Of a DNA stretch of 6,606 nt, positions 1 through 5,983 are shown piece after piece. Below the pieces are notes generated by a model, which saw nothing but the letters and a program-made list of their open reading frames with translations, had not been told where the DNA came from and made no database searches. Within the stretch, counting starts at the first letter, position 1; each line of letters opens with the position of its first letter. A program made the translations under genes and the position numbers. Source of the stretch: Prevotellaceae bacterium (GTDB taxonomy: Bacteria > Bacteroidota > Bacteroidia > Bacteroidales > UBA932); contig JAITPP010000205.1 in assembly GCA_031289385.1 (NCBI GenBank), forward strand, positions 1 through 6,606, read 5' to 3'.

Positions 1-40
1 TAAAAACAAATAATTTACATATCTGTACCAACCAAATACT

Positions 41-139
41 AATGACTAAATACCAATGACTAAATACCAACGACTAAATACTAATGACTAAATACCAACG
101 ACTAAATACTACTGACTAAATTACCAACGACTAAATACC
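41..139. repeat. 14-bp tandem repeat array, seven units
   Basis: Seven head-to-tail units with core GACTAAATAC start at 41, 55, 69, 83, 97, 111 and 126. All are 14 bp except the unit at 111, which is 15 bp because of one extra T. Two variants, AATGACTAAATACC and AACGACTAAATACT, largely alternate, so there is a 28-bp higher-order period. A decayed unit can be made out at about 27-40. The unit length is not a multiple of three, and no convincing ORF crosses the array. It is probably a non-coding minisatellite beyond the 3' end of the clpB transcription unit. It is not a CRISPR, because there are no spacers. Confidence 0.9.
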
Positions 140-160
140 AAATCCCAGCATTTAAAAGTA

Positions 161-195
161 GAAACCGCCCAATCTTTGGAGTATTGGACGGCTTC
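161..195 (-). terminator. Hairpin, probable clpB transcription terminator
   Basis: Arms 161-173 and 183-195 form a 13-position stem around a 9-nt loop. Read on the plus strand, two positions are A-C mismatches (164/192 and 168/188). Read on the minus strand, both become G-U wobbles and all 13 positions pair. The minus-strand transcript then continues into a U-rich stretch (UUUCUACUUUU). The hairpin lies about 155 nt past the clpB stop codon, so an intrinsic terminator for clpB is the simplest reading. The U tract is interrupted, which weakens the call. The alternative is a structured leader for the small plus-strand ORF that begins 22 nt after the hairpin. Confidence 0.5.
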
Positions 196-217
196 AACCA
201 ACCTAAAAACTTAACCT

Positions 218-319
218 ATGAAAACTACATTTTCATCCGAAAATGCATTGTCATCACCTGACAGGACAAAAGTACTACATTTTATGGTTAATGAAACAAA
301 AGAAAAGTTAAAAAATTAA
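218..319 (+). CDS. Small ORF, 33 residues, unknown function
   Basis: An ATG at 218 opens 33 codons that close with TAA at 317-319. The peptide begins MKTTFSSENA, has a central SSPDRTKVLHF segment and ends in a lysine-rich helix-like stretch (KEKLKN). There is no signal peptide or membrane segment. The upstream sequence ACTTAACCT before ATGAAAAC resembles short-ORF leaders I associate with Bacteroidetes, where tiny proteins with a 'PSxxTxxxL' core recur; this is recollection and was not checked. It converges on clpB, with 30 bp between the stop codons. No good TAnnTTTG promoter is visible upstream, so a chance ORF is quite possible. If expressed, it is a hypothetical microprotein. Confidence 0.4.
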   Translation: MKTTFSSENALSSPDRTKVLHFMVNETKEKLKN

Positions 320-349
320 AATATTACTGAGAATTCTGTTAAGTGTTGC

Positions 350-2935
350 TTAATTCATAAACACCAAACCATCATCAAAACACTCGACAGTGATTTTACT
401 GTCATTTTTAACTTCGCCGCTAAGTATCTTTTTCGATAGTTCATTAACCAGTTCGCGTTGCAGCAAACGTTTTACAGGACGTGCGCCAAACAAAGCATCA
501 TAAGCCTTTTCGGCAATATAATCAACAGCATGTTTGCTCACACCAAGTTCAATATTATTTACCGACAAGCGGCGTTGTATATCGTTTATTTGAAGTTTTA
601 CTATCTTGCGCACGTCATCTTTGCTGAGCGGCGAAAACATTATTATTTCGTCAATACGATTCAGAAATTCGGGGCGAATTGTTTGTTTCAGCAATTCTAT
701 AACCTGTTCGCGGGTTTTTTCGACAATCGTATCTCTATTTTTGGAATTTACCTCTGCAAAATTTTCGCAGATAATATGCGAGCCTGCGTTGGAAGTCATT
801 ATTATCACAGTATTTTTGAAATTCACTGTACGTCCTTTGTTATCCGTCAAACGCCCGTCGTCAAGCACTTGCAGCAATGTGTTGAAAACATCGGGATGCG
901 CTTTCTCAATCTCATCAAGCAATACAACAGAATATGGTTTTCGGCGCACGGCTTCGGTAAGTTGCCCGCCCTCGTCGTAACCAACGTATCCGGGAGGTGC
1001 TCCAACCAATCGCGATATCGAATGTCGCTCTTGATATTCGCTCATATCTATACGTGTCATCATATTTTCATCATTAAACAAAAATTCTGCCAACGCTTTT
1101 GCAAGTTCGGTTTTTCCCACTCCCGTAGTTCCCAAAAATAAAAATGAGCCTATTGGACGTTTTTCGTCTTGCAAACCGGCACGACTTCGGCGAATAGCGT
1201 CAGAAATTGCTTGTAGTGCTTCTTCTTGTCCAACAACACGTTTGTGCAGTTCTTTTTCCATCGAAAGCAATTTTTCGGTTTCGCTTTGCAGCATTTTATT
1301 GACGGGAATCCCTGTCCATTTTTGCACTATTTCGGCAATATCCGAAGCTGAAACTTCTTCGTTAATAAGCGATGATTTTTCTTGCAATTTTTCTTTTTGA
1401 TTTACTAAATTTTTATTTTCTTCTTCGGCTTCGCGTATTTTTCCGTAACGAATTTCGGCAACTTTACCATAGTCGCCGCTACGTTCGGCATTTTCGGCTT
1501 GCAATTTCAAATCTTCAATAAGTTGTCGATTTTTCTGTATTTTTTCGATAATGTCTTTTTCTTCTTGCCATTTGGCACGCAACACGTTACGCTCGTCGTT
1601 GAGTTCGCTTATTTGTTTTGAAATGGCATCGGTTTTTTGTTTATCATTTTCGCGTTTTATTGCTTCGCGCTCAATTTCCAATTGTCGTACACGACGGTCT
1701 AATTCATCAATGTTTTCGGGTACTGAATTAATTTCAAGACGAAGTTTTGCGGCAGCCTCATCAATTAAATCTATCGCTTTGTCGGGCAAAAAACGCGAGG
1801 TTATATAACGAGTTGATAACTCAACAGCGGCAATAATTGCATCATCTTTTATTTTCACTTTATGATGATTTTCGTAGCGTTCTTTCAATCCGCGAAGAAT
1901 TGACACGGCATCGGCAACCGAAGGCTCATCAACGGTTACAATCTGAAACCTGCGTTCGAGGGCTTTATCTTTTTCAAAATATTTTTGATATTCGTCCAAA
2001 GTTGTTGCGCCCACAGCACGCAAATCGCCTCGCGCCAATGCTGGTTTAAGAATATTTGCGGCATCCATTGCGCCGTCGCTTTTTCCTGCGCCAACCAAAG
2101 TATGAATTTCGTCGATAAAAAGAACTATATTTCCTTCCGATTCAATAACTTCTTTTATAACCGATTTCAAACGCTCTTCAAATTCGCCTTTGTATTTTGC
2201 GCCGGCAATAAGTGCGCCCATATCAAGCGAATAAATTTGTTTATTTTTAAGATTTTCGGCAACATCGCCGTTTACAATGCGCCGTGCAATTCCTTCGGCT
2301 ATGGCTGTTTTTCCAACTCCCGGTTCGCCTACAAGAATAGGATTGTTTTTTGTGCGGCGCGAAAGAATTTGCAACACACGGCGAATTTCCTCGTCGCGCC
2401 CAATCACAGGGTCGAGTTTGCCTGCACGCGCACGTTCGTTAAGATTTATTGCATAGCGATTCAGCGAATCGTAGGTATCTTCGGCAGTTTCGCTGTCAAT
2501 TTTCGAACCTTTGCGAACCGCAGCAATTGCCGACTGCAATTCGCTTGCACCAACTCCCGCATTTTTTAGAAATTGAGAAATATTATCGCCAACCTCCACA
2601 ATTCCCGTTAAAAGATGCTCGATAGAAATAAACCTGTCGCCCATTTTCGACGCCACCTCCGAAGCCTTTGCTATCACCTGATTGCTTTCGCGACTAAGAT
2701 ATTGCTCGCCTCCCGAAATTTTCGGAAATCGCTTGATTGTTTCGTTAAGATTTTTATTGATAAATTCGATATTTGCACCGATTTTTTTGAGTAGATATGC
2801 GCCTATACCCTCGTTTTCGTCGAGTATAGCTTTAAGCAAATGTGCAGTTTCGACACACTGATTGCTGTTTTCATTGGCTATATTTAAAGCCTTCTGAATT
2901 ATTTCTTGTGATTTTATTGTAAAATTGTTGTTCAT
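350..2935 (-). CDS. clpB: ClpB, ATP-dependent protein disaggregase
   Basis: This is the hexameric Hsp100 chaperone of the cytoplasm, which with DnaK/DnaJ/GrpE threads aggregated proteins through its central pore during heat stress. It has 861 residues, the usual ClpB length. In order it shows two Clp N-terminal repeats (about 1-145), then AAA+ module 1 with Walker A GEPGVGKT (203-210), pore loop KYKGEFEER (Tyr248), Walker B VLFIDE (271-276) and Arg fingers in ALERRF (328/329). The long coiled-coil middle domain (about 405-525) distinguishes ClpB from ClpA and ClpC. AAA+ module 2 has Walker A GTTGVGKT (602-609, Thr where many homologues have Pro), pore loop GAPPGYVGYDEGG (Tyr650), Walker B LLDE and sensor-2 GARPVKR. 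No ClpP-binding loop was recognised. An in-frame ATG lies two codons upstream at 2941. The start at 2935 is preferred because AAGGA lies 7 nt before it but abuts the upstream ATG. The gene is monocistronic and intact. Confidence 0.97.
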   Translation of the reverse strand: MNNNFTIKSQEIIQKALNIANENSNQCVETAHLLKAILDENEGIGAYLLKKIGANIEFINKNLNETIKRFPKISGGEQYLSRESNQVIAKASEVASKMGDRFISIEHLLTGIVEVGDNISQFLKNAGVGASELQSAIAAVRKGSKIDSETAEDTYDSLNRYAINLNERARAGKLDPVIGRDEEIRRVLQILSRRTKNNPILVGEPGVGKTAIAEGIARRIVNGDVAENLKNKQIYSLDMGALIAGAKYKGEFEERLKSVIKEVIESEGNIVLFIDEIHTLVGAGKSDGAMDAANILKPALARGDLRAVGATTLDEYQKYFEKDKALERRFQIVTVDEPSVADAVSILRGLKERYENHHKVKIKDDAIIAAVELSTRYITSRFLPDKAIDLIDEAAAKLRLEINSVPENIDELDRRVRQLEIEREAIKRENDKQKTDAISKQISELNDERNVLRAKWQEEKDIIEKIQKNRQLIEDLKLQAENAERSGDYGKVAEIRYGKIREAEEENKNLVNQKEKLQEKSSLINEEVSASDIAEIVQKWTGIPVNKMLQSETEKLLSMEKELHKRVVGQEEALQAISDAIRRSRAGLQDEKRPIGSFLFLGTTGVGKTELAKALAEFLFNDENMMTRIDMSEYQERHSISRLVGAPPGYVGYDEGGQLTEAVRRKPYSVVLLDEIEKAHPDVFNTLLQVLDDGRLTDNKGRTVNFKNTVIIMTSNAGSHIICENFAEVNSKNRDTIVEKTREQVIELLKQTIRPEFLNRIDEIIMFSPLSKDDVRKIVKLQINDIQRRLSVNNIELGVSKHAVDYIAEKAYDALFGARPVKRLLQRELVNELSKKILSGEVKNDSKITVECFDDGLVFMN

Positions 2936-3005
2936 AATCATTTCCTTTTTTTAATACAAATACATTTGTGATACAATAATGTTTTTGTAATTTTATTATT
3001 TTATG

Positions 3006-3013
3006 TAAAGTTA
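3006..3013 (-). promoter_or_regulatory. Weak candidate -7 element of the clpB promoter
   Basis: On the minus strand this reads TAACTTTA, seven of eight matches to the Bacteroidetes TAnnTTTG -7 box, and would give a leader of about 65 nt. No TTTG lies at the proper distance upstream; the nearest is ATTG, 16 nt away. The promoter may therefore depend on an activator or use another sigma factor. No perfect TAnnTTTG was found on this strand between clpB and 3240. Confidence 0.25.
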
Positions 3014-3039
3014 CTATCAAAATACTTGCCAATTGCATA

Positions 3040-3060
3040 TTAGCGACAAATTGTCGTTAA
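3040..3060. promoter_or_regulatory. 21-bp dyad upstream of clpB, candidate operator
   Basis: TTAGCGACAA and TTGTCGTTAA flank a single central A. Nine of the ten arm positions are complementary. The dyad ends about 105 bp before the clpB start codon and just upstream of the weak -7 box, where an activator or repressor dimer could bind. It is not CIRCE, which has TTAGCACTC arms and a 9-bp spacer, and it is not a CtsR direct repeat. The binding protein is unknown. Confidence 0.4.
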
Positions 3061-3253
3061 ATCACTCACAAACAAGACATTTTGACAAACAACACAACAA
3101 TAAATATGCCAAAAAGTCTGATAAAAACAATTATAAATTAATAATTGACAATTACACACATTGAAAAAACAAAAACAATAGTATGTCTCAACTTCTTATG
3201 ACACGAAGAACACTTAGTAACAAAAAATAAATAAACTATAAAAGATTGTTTTT

Positions 3254-3277
3254 AAAAAAGCAAGCCGTTAGGTTTGC
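3254..3277 (-). terminator. Left-end terminator-like hairpin of the palindromic element
   Basis: On the minus strand, GCAAACC pairs with GGCTTGC around a TAAC loop (7 bp with one non-Watson-Crick position) and is followed by six U residues (3259 down to 3254). This is the shape of an intrinsic terminator for transcripts leaving the element leftward. Confidence 0.4.
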
Positions 3278-3402
3278 ATCGCTCGGTAGAAAAAAGAACC
3301 ATCCTTCGTTTTGCAAGCCATAGGCTTGCAACCCTCTGCTTTTGGTTGCAGTCCTAACGGACTGCAATGTTGGCGTGGCGGTTATCGTTTCTACCGAGCG
3401 AT

Positions 3403-3424
3403 AATCCCTAACGGGATTTTTTTT
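3403..3424 (+). terminator. Right-end terminator-like hairpin of the palindromic element
   Basis: AATCCC and GGGATT form a 6-bp stem around a TAAC loop on the plus strand, running into eight consecutive T residues (3417-3424). This is a compact intrinsic-terminator shape for rightward transcripts leaving the element. No plus-strand gene lies immediately upstream, so it does not serve a known transcript. Confidence 0.45.
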
Positions 3425-3540
3425 GCCATCTTTTATAAATTGTTTATTTTTCATCACTTAGCATGAAGATATTATAAAATGCACGACTGAAAAGTGCATA
3501 TTACAATTGAATTAAAAATTTATTTTGAACGCAAAAACTG

Positions 3541-3559
3541 TGCAAAAAAATTTTTTGCA
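3541..3559. repeat. 19-bp perfect palindrome
   Basis: TGCAAAAAA and TTTTTTGCA flank a central A with 9-bp perfectly complementary arms. It lies about 90 bp upstream of the first predicted promoter of the WG-repeat gene. It could be a regulator site or a weak bidirectional terminator, or chance in AT-rich DNA. Confidence 0.4.
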
Positions 3560-3627
3560 AAAATATTTACAAAGCAAGCATAACCTTACAGAACAGTAAA
3601 TATATTGTTGTTTTTATTTAAATTTAT

Positions 3628-3660
3628 TTTGGAAAAAATTATAATATATGTGTAAATTTG
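3628..3660 (+). promoter_or_regulatory. Distal Bacteroidetes promoter of the WG-repeat gene
   Basis: TTTG (3628-3631), a 21-bp spacer and TAAATTTG (3653-3660) match the Bacteroidetes TTTG / TAnnTTTG housekeeping promoter exactly. The predicted start of transcription is about 120 nt before the ATG at 3787. Confidence 0.55.
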
Positions 3661-3668
3661 TGAATATG

Positions 3669-3700
3669 TTTGCGTTTGTCATCAATTATTATTAATTTTG
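3669..3700 (+). promoter_or_regulatory. Proximal Bacteroidetes promoter of the WG-repeat gene
   Basis: TTTG (3669-3672), a 20-bp spacer and TAATTTTG (3693-3700) again match both boxes exactly. Transcription would begin near 3705-3707, giving an AT-rich leader of about 80 nt. Of the two tandem promoters this has the shorter leader. Confidence 0.6.
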
Positions 3701-3786
3701 TGCAAATTTAATGCTGTTTAATTCAAAAGTATTTTATGATTTAATATAAAAATTAATACATTTAAAAACATAATAATCAGTTATAT

Positions 3787-5286
3787 ATGAAATATTTGAA
3801 ATTATTTTTCTGCATAATGATTGTATCTTATGCTAATGCAGTGGCACAAACTCAGCCGCAAGAAGTATTCCCTACGTGGAGATGGATTATTGAGCCTCAA
3901 TACGATGTTGCATGGTCCTTTTATGAAGGTTTGGCAGCGGTGAGGCAAAACGGAAAATGGGGTTTTATTGACAAAAGCGGAAATTTTGTTGTTGAGCCAC
4001 AGTTTGATGGCGTTAGAAATTTTTCGGACGGAATGGCTGCCATAAAACAAAAAGGTAAATGGGGATACGCAAACGCTAATGGTGAAGTTGTAATTGAGCC
4101 CAAATATTACGAAGCGTACGACTTTAAAGAAGACATTGCGCGAGTAGAACGGTTTGCGAAAGATGAAAACCATTATATAAATAAAAATGGACACGTAACA
4201 CCCGTTGTACCTGTAAAAAAGAAATCAAAAACAATAACGCCTACCAACAGAAGCGTGTTTCAGTCGGCTAAAAACGGAAAATACGGATTTACCGACAAAA
4301 ACAGTAATTGGGTAATTCAACCCGAATTTAGTAATGCAAAAGAATTTAGCGATAGTTTGGCTTGTGTAAATAAAAACGGCAAATGGGGGTTTATCTCATT
4401 GCTATCTCCATACGAATATGTGAATGAATACATTAAAACACAGCTAAATACATCGCAACCTTCGGATATTGGCGCAGAATTAATAATTTTGTTTGATAAG
4501 GCTATCGACAATCTTGTAAAATCATCATTACTTGAAATGGAATTGGCGCGTTCACTGATTAGCGATTACGACGAGGAAAATAGCACGTTTTTAATATCAG
4601 TACCTGTTTATGGAGATTTGGTGATTAATGTGGAAAAAGAAGATTCGCGTTCGTTAAAAGCCAATTGGGAGCATGTAAAATTCACAGAGCCAGCATTTAC
4701 AATAGCAAGAGATATAGAAAGCGGGGAACCCCAAATTATACTTACGAGTGTAAACGTAATAAATACACTCAACAAAAATAAAGTACACGCATGGAACTCT
4801 AACGATAGATACGAACATAAAAATGCTTCACAAGAGCCTAAATTTCAATATACAACGTTGCGAGAAGCATTTGATAATACGATGCCTAAGAGTAGTTCTC
4901 CTAAAAATAAAGATAATAGTAAAGCAAGTTCTAAAAGTAAAGATGATAAAAAATCAGATAGTACTGAAAATAAGGAAAATAATAAAGTAAATTCCGAAAA
5001 TACGGAAGTTAAAAAAGCAGATAATGCTGAAAACAAAGAAGATAAAAAAGTAAATCCTGAAAATAAAGATGATAACAAGGCAAGTTCTGAAAATAAGGAA
5101 GATAAAAAGATAGATAATCCTGAAAATAAAGAAGATGATAATGTAAATTCTGAAAGCAAAGATGAGAATAAAACCAATGAAGAAATTACAGATGATAAAG
5201 TTAACTTAGATAATACTGATGATACTAAGACAGATACAGAAAGTACGGATGATAATAAACAGGATACAGAAACCAAAACCGAATAA
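3787..5286 (+). CDS. Exported WG-repeat protein with low-complexity tail
   Basis: This 499-residue protein of unknown function is predicted to be exported. A signal peptide (basic MKYLK, hydrophobic FFCIMIV) probably ends at AVA|Q, after residue 20. Residues 31-136 contain beta-rich WG repeats: a partial unit (WIIEPQYD...GLAAVRQNG), then units opening KWGFIDKSG (57) and KWGYANANG (91). A Lys-rich linker (about 137-163) precedes another unit (KYGFTDKNS, 165) and a closing KWGFI (199-203). Such repeats occur in many surface or periplasmic Bacteroidetes proteins and probably act as binding scaffolds. Residues about 208-360 form a separate module (SPYEYVNEYIK, YDEENSTFLIS, SLKANWEHVKFTEPAF). I recall similar segments in other Bacteroidetes exported proteins, but know no function. 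Residues from about 367 on are disordered Lys/Glu/Asp/Asn/Ser repeats. No catalytic motif, C-terminal sorting domain or transmembrane helix was seen. Two promoters precede it. Confidence 0.88.
   Translation: MKYLKLFFCIMIVSYANAVAQTQPQEVFPTWRWIIEPQYDVAWSFYEGLAAVRQNGKWGFIDKSGNFVVEPQFDGVRNFSDGMAAIKQKGKWGYANANGEVVIEPKYYEAYDFKEDIARVERFAKDENHYINKNGHVTPVVPVKKKSKTITPTNRSVFQSAKNGKYGFTDKNSNWVIQPEFSNAKEFSDSLACVNKNGKWGFISLLSPYEYVNEYIKTQLNTSQPSDIGAELIILFDKAIDNLVKSSLLEMELARSLISDYDEENSTFLISVPVYGDLVINVEKEDSRSLKANWEHVKFTEPAFTIARDIESGEPQIILTSVNVINTLNKNKVHAWNSNDRYEHKNASQEPKFQYTTLREAFDNTMPKSSSPKNKDNSKASSKSKDDKKSDSTENKENNKVNSENTEVKKADNAENKEDKKVNPENKDDNKASSENKEDKKIDNPENKEDDNVNSESKDENKTNEEITDDKVNLDNTDDTKTDTESTDDNKQDTETKTE
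4966..5151 (+). repeat. In-frame 30/33-bp tandem repeats in the WG-protein tail
   Basis: Six units starting at Glu394, 404, 415, 425, 435 and 446 encode ENKEDKKVNP-like 10-residue blocks or 11-residue variants such as ENKEDKKIDNP. Several start CTGAAAATAA at the DNA level. More divergent units run on to the stop codon (ESKDENK, NTDDTK, ESTDDNK). All length differences are multiples of three, so the frame is kept, as expected for an expanding and contracting coding minisatellite. Confidence 0.8.
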
Positions 5287-5323
5287 TACATTTAAAATAT
5301 ATGATAATTTAAAATTTATTGTT

Positions 5324-5331
5324 TATTTTTG
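5324..5331 (+). promoter_or_regulatory. -7 element before the SHOCT gene
   Basis: TATTTTTG is a perfect match to TAnnTTTG, 17 bp before the ATG at 5349, which would leave a leader of only about 12 nt. No TTTG lies at the right upstream distance, so this is either a weak separate promoter or chance, with the gene instead read through from the WG-repeat gene. Confidence 0.35.
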
Positions 5332-5348
5332 TAAAAACAACAACAAAT

Positions 5349-5963
5349 ATGAAAAAAATATTGATAACATTTATTGCAATTGCAGGGCTAATTCAAATGT
5401 CGAGTGCCCAATCCGATAATTTTGCAGAGTTGCGCAATGGTGCGCTGTATCTCAAAAACGGAATAGTTTTACACGAAACAGATATTATTTCTATTGGCAA
5501 ACCAACAGGATGCTACGAAAATTGTTACGAAAATATATTTCACGAGCCCACCGAAATGATTCCCAAAATAAAAAACAAGTTTACAAAACAAGTTTATGCA
5601 CTTTATTCGGGCGAAAAAGTAAGCGTGAAAAAAATAAAACAAATAACTAAAGATGGCGAAAAAATTTGGCTGATAACTTTGTATTATCTTCCTAAAAAGG
5701 AAAATTTATATTGCTATTTTGAACAGGCTCTTGCTACCGGCGAAATTATTGTAAATAAAAATGATAACATAATAAATAAAGTCGAAACAACACCCGAAAT
5801 AAAACAGGAAAATCAAGAACAGCCAAAGCAAATACAACAGCAAGAAAATAACACAACAAATTTCAGCATTGCCGACGAAATTCGTAAACTCAAAGCCCTG
5901 CTCGACGAAGGAATAATAACAAAAGAAGAATTTGAAAAACAAAAAGCAAAATTGCTGGAATAA
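5349..5963 (+). CDS. Exported protein with C-terminal SHOCT domain
   Basis: This 204-residue protein of unknown function starts at the ATG at 5349, because the signal peptide (MKKILITFIAIAG..., cleavage near SSA|Q at residue 20) begins there; an in-frame TTG at 5319 would add ten polar residues in front of it. Residues 21-135 form a small mixed alpha/beta domain I do not recognise, with a CYENC pair (Cys55, Cys59) and Cys122 that could form disulfides outside the cytoplasm. A Gln/Asn/Glu-rich linker (about 145-172) follows. The end (about 173-204) is a clear SHOCT domain, IRKLKALLDEGIITKEEF then a Lys-rich helix ending LLE. SHOCT is a short helical module found at the C-termini of many bacterial proteins, probably for oligomerisation or membrane/protein contacts. 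The gene follows the WG-repeat gene by 62 bp in the same direction. Confidence 0.85.
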   Translation: MKKILITFIAIAGLIQMSSAQSDNFAELRNGALYLKNGIVLHETDIISIGKPTGCYENCYENIFHEPTEMIPKIKNKFTKQVYALYSGEKVSVKKIKQITKDGEKIWLITLYYLPKKENLYCYFEQALATGEIIVNKNDNIINKVETTPEIKQENQEQPKQIQQQENNTTNFSIADEIRKLKALLDEGIITKEEFEKQKAKLLE

Positions 5964-5983
5964 AAAATAATTGCAATTTATTG

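Larger units (their letters stand above)
3222..3452. mobile_element. Palindromic MITE/REP-like element, about 231 bp
   Basis: Imperfect 25-bp terminal inverted repeats (3222-3246 and 3428-3452) match at 21 positions, including a perfect TATAAAAGAT core. Inside them lie hairpins with a GTTA or TAAC tetraloop (3260-3277 and 3403-3418), then a perfect 15-bp inverted repeat ATCGCTCGGTAGAAA (3278-3292 and 3388-3402). Two central hairpins follow: TTGCAAGCC-ATA-GGCTTGCAA (3311-3331) and TTGCAGTCC-TAAC-GGACTGCAA (3346-3367). The whole is a near-symmetric cloverleaf-like palindrome, more GC-rich than its flanks and with no transposase. I recall CCGTTAGGGATTATCGCTCGG-like intergenic repeats, often mis-annotated as small proteins, from Bacteroidetes genomes, but could not check. 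No obvious target-site duplication is visible, and the AT-rich outer ends could be partly coincidental. Confidence 0.75.
2936..3786. other. Divergent intergenic region between clpB and the WG-repeat gene
   Basis: These 851 bases separate leftward clpB from rightward genes and contain no gene I can support. Next to clpB they hold a 14-bp dyad (ACAAAT-AC-ATTTGT, 2956-2969), a weak candidate -7 box and a 21-bp dyad. A short AT-only inverted repeat (CAATTAT/ATAATTG, 3128-3147) follows. The middle is the palindromic element at 3222-3452. Beyond it are a small IR (ATGCAC/GTGCAT, 3479-3499), a 19-bp palindrome and two tandem promoters for the downstream gene. No tRNA or rRNA was seen. Confidence 0.8.

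Noticed and set aside
27..139. CRISPR array
   Set aside because: The 14-bp units abut each other with no unique spacers, and no cas gene is present.
458..2569. Several plus-strand ORFs of 70-227 residues opposite clpB
   Set aside because: They are antisense to a full-length, fully conserved ClpB and show no recognisable domains.
2936..2941. ATG two codons upstream as the clpB start
   Set aside because: AAGGA runs directly into this ATG, while it sits 7 nt before the next one, and MNNNFTIKS fits the usual ClpB N-terminus.
3040..3060. CIRCE (HrcA) operator upstream of clpB
   Set aside because: Only TTAGC/GTTAA-like ends agree. The CACTC/GAGTG core and the 9-bp spacer are missing.
3236..3457. 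73-residue minus-strand ORF with NPVRDYRSVE-type sequence
   Set aside because: It lies almost wholly within the symmetric palindromic element, and its codons are the inverted repeats themselves. It is an open frame produced by the repeat, of a kind I recall being mis-annotated as small proteins in Bacteroidetes.
4845..5291. 148-residue Ser/Leu-rich minus-strand ORF
   Set aside because: It is the antisense of the low-complexity Lys/Glu/Asn tail. Repetitive A-rich codons leave few stop codons on the opposite strand.
5319..5348. TTG start for the SHOCT protein
   Set aside because: It would place ten extra residues before a complete signal peptide and would overlap the predicted -7 box. The ATG at 5349 is better.
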